A stretch of DNA of 22,205 nt, taken from GCA-2701705 sp036163455 (GTDB taxonomy: Bacteria; Pseudomonadota; Gammaproteobacteria; GCA-002705445; GCA-002716945). The stretch's first letter is position 1, and every line of letters begins with the position of its first letter. The stretch lies in assembly GCA_036163455.1 (NCBI GenBank), contig JAYZKL010000017.1, positions 1 to 22,205 on the forward strand. Reading direction: 5' to 3'. Below are positions 21,671 through 22,205 of the stretch, in pieces. A program made the position numbers and the translations under genes. Under the pieces are notes generated by a model. That model was not told where the DNA came from and ran no database searches. It worked only from the letters and a program-made list of their open reading frames with translations.

Positions 21671-21892
21671 CTAGTGTTCTTTGCTAGTTAGATCTTCAGG
21701 TTCATTAGTTGGAATTGATTTTGCTTTGTTCTCATCTCTGATTTTGTCAAATATCTCTTCCCTATGGACCTCAACTTCCTTAGGTGCATTTATTCCAAGT
21801 CTTATTTGGCTACCTTTAACGCCCAATATCACGACTTTAGTTTTATCACCTATCATCAACGCTTCTCCAACTCTTCTTGTTAGTATAAGCAC
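21671..21892 (-). CDS. csrA: Carbon storage regulator CsrA (RsmA)
   Basis: 73 aa, slightly longer than the 61-65 of common CsrA. The sequence begins M-L-I-L-T-R-R-V-G-E and includes the RNA-contacting loop near V-H-R-E-E-I (42-47, with Arg44), both essential in known homologues; the last 20 or so residues are a charged, variable tail. CsrA dimers bind GGA motifs in mRNA leaders and change translation or decay, usually shifting carbon use, motility and biofilm formation. The start is GTG at 21892, with a strong Shine-Dalgarno just upstream that overlaps a CsrA-type ANGGA motif. It lies 38 bases after lysC, and its TAG stop abuts tRNA-Ser with no intervening base. Confidence 0.97.
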   Translation of the reverse strand: MLILTRRVGEALMIGDKTKVVILGVKGSQIRLGINAPKEVEVHREEIFDKIRDENKAKSIPTNEPEDLTSKEH

Positions 21893-21900
21893 GACAACCC

Positions 21901-21907
21901 CCTCCCT
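21901..21907 (-). promoter_or_regulatory. csrA ribosome-binding site overlapping a CsrA-type AGGGA motif
   Basis: On the minus strand AGGGAGG (21907-21901) lies 8 bases before the csrA GTG start. Its first five bases match the ANGGA core bound by CsrA, within the Shine-Dalgarno sequence, the placement used for CsrA autorepression in E. coli. No obvious stem presents the motif in a loop. The Shine-Dalgarno function is secure; autoregulation is inferred. Confidence 0.55.
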
Positions 21908-21930
21908 TTTAGGTGCAAAAACTTAATTTT

Positions 21931-22205
21931 TTAAATTTCATCAAGCTTAAATTCATTATGAAGTGCCTGAATTGCCTTTTCTAGGCTTTTTTGATCAATA
22001 ATGACAGAAATTTTAATTTCTGATGTTGAAATCATCCTTATATTTATTCGTTTTCTTGCAAGACAGCTAAACATTGATCCAGCTATTCCTGCATGTGAGC
22101 GCATACCTACTCCAACCAAAGAAACTTTAACTATATCTTTTGTTGCCGTTACTTCTGTATATCCCATTTTTTTCTTATTTTTTTCAATAACTTCTATAGC
22201 TTTCT
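21931..22205 (-). CDS. lysC: Aspartate kinase, C-terminal ACT region (partial)
   Basis: The last 90 codons of a minus-strand gene that runs past the right edge; the frame stays open through 22205, so the ATG at 22167 is internal. The segment V-K-V-S-L-V-G-V-G-M-R-S-H-A-G-I-A is the second ACT-domain entry, followed by I-N-I-R-M-I-S-T-S-E-I-K-I-S-V and a terminal A-L-H-N-E-F-x-L, all typical of monofunctional LysC-type aspartokinases. The enzyme phosphorylates aspartate at the head of the lysine, threonine and methionine pathways, and its ACT domains bind lysine and/or threonine as feedback inhibitors. It is followed after 38 bases by csrA, the order known from Pseudomonas and relatives. Confidence 0.93.
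   Translation of the reverse strand, partial: KAIEVIEKNKKKMGYTEVTATKDIVKVSLVGVGMRSHAGIAGSMFSCLARKRINIRMISTSEIKISVIIDQKSLEKAIQALHNEFKLDEI

Overview
The window is a gene-dense, AT-rich chromosomal segment with short intergenic gaps, many 1-11 bp gene overlaps and several TTG/GTG starts. It looks like a streamlined gammaproteobacterium, possibly a marine SAR86-like lineage. The gammaproteobacterial clue is the lysC-csrA-tRNA-Ser(GCU) order at the right end. The lineage beyond that is inference. HrcA, a long-form IspG and a Xanthomonas-like MetX set it apart from enteric models.

Layout. (1) 1-1497, plus strand: the end of a tungstate-type ABC ATPase (tupC), the binding protein tupA, and a small DCC-family thiol-disulfide protein. 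(2) 1519-5504, minus strand: a coupled four-gene envelope cluster encoding a SHOCT lipoprotein, a mannose-1-phosphate guanylyltransferase-like enzyme, a NodU/TobZ-type carbamoyltransferase and a polysaccharide deacetylase. (3) 5545-18320, minus strand, read right to left: hrcA-grpE-dnaK-dnaJ-dapB-fabD-fabG-acpP-fabF-pabC-tmk-holB-metX-nuclease. Here a heat-shock operon runs straight into the fatty-acid/folate/dTMP/clamp-loader operon. (4) 18350-19582, plus strand: ispG, divergent from hrcA. (5) 19579-22205, minus strand: lysC-csrA-tRNA-Ser-rmuC-tRNA-Arg, then a 3-mercaptopyruvate sulfurtransferase whose stop codon overlaps that of ispG.

How the genes work together. The chaperone genes (HrcA repressor, GrpE/DnaK/DnaJ) share one directional array with lysine/peptidoglycan precursor synthesis (dapB), type II fatty-acid synthesis, PABA synthesis (pabC), dTMP synthesis (tmk), replication (holB) and sulfur amino-acid synthesis (metX). 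A good sigma-32-type promoter with a palindrome at its predicted start lies just upstream of dnaK, and no strong terminator was seen below it, so stress could reach the biosynthetic genes. At the right end, csrA and rmuC end 0 and 2 bases before a tRNA, which suggests mixed mRNA-tRNA transcripts cut by RNase P.

I found no mobile element, CRISPR array, rRNA gene, integrase or clear pseudogene, and no gene-free stretch longer than about 100 bases. The least ordinary parts are the carbamoyltransferase cluster, the fused stress/biosynthesis operon, the HolB without zinc-finger cysteines and the gene-tRNA junctions.
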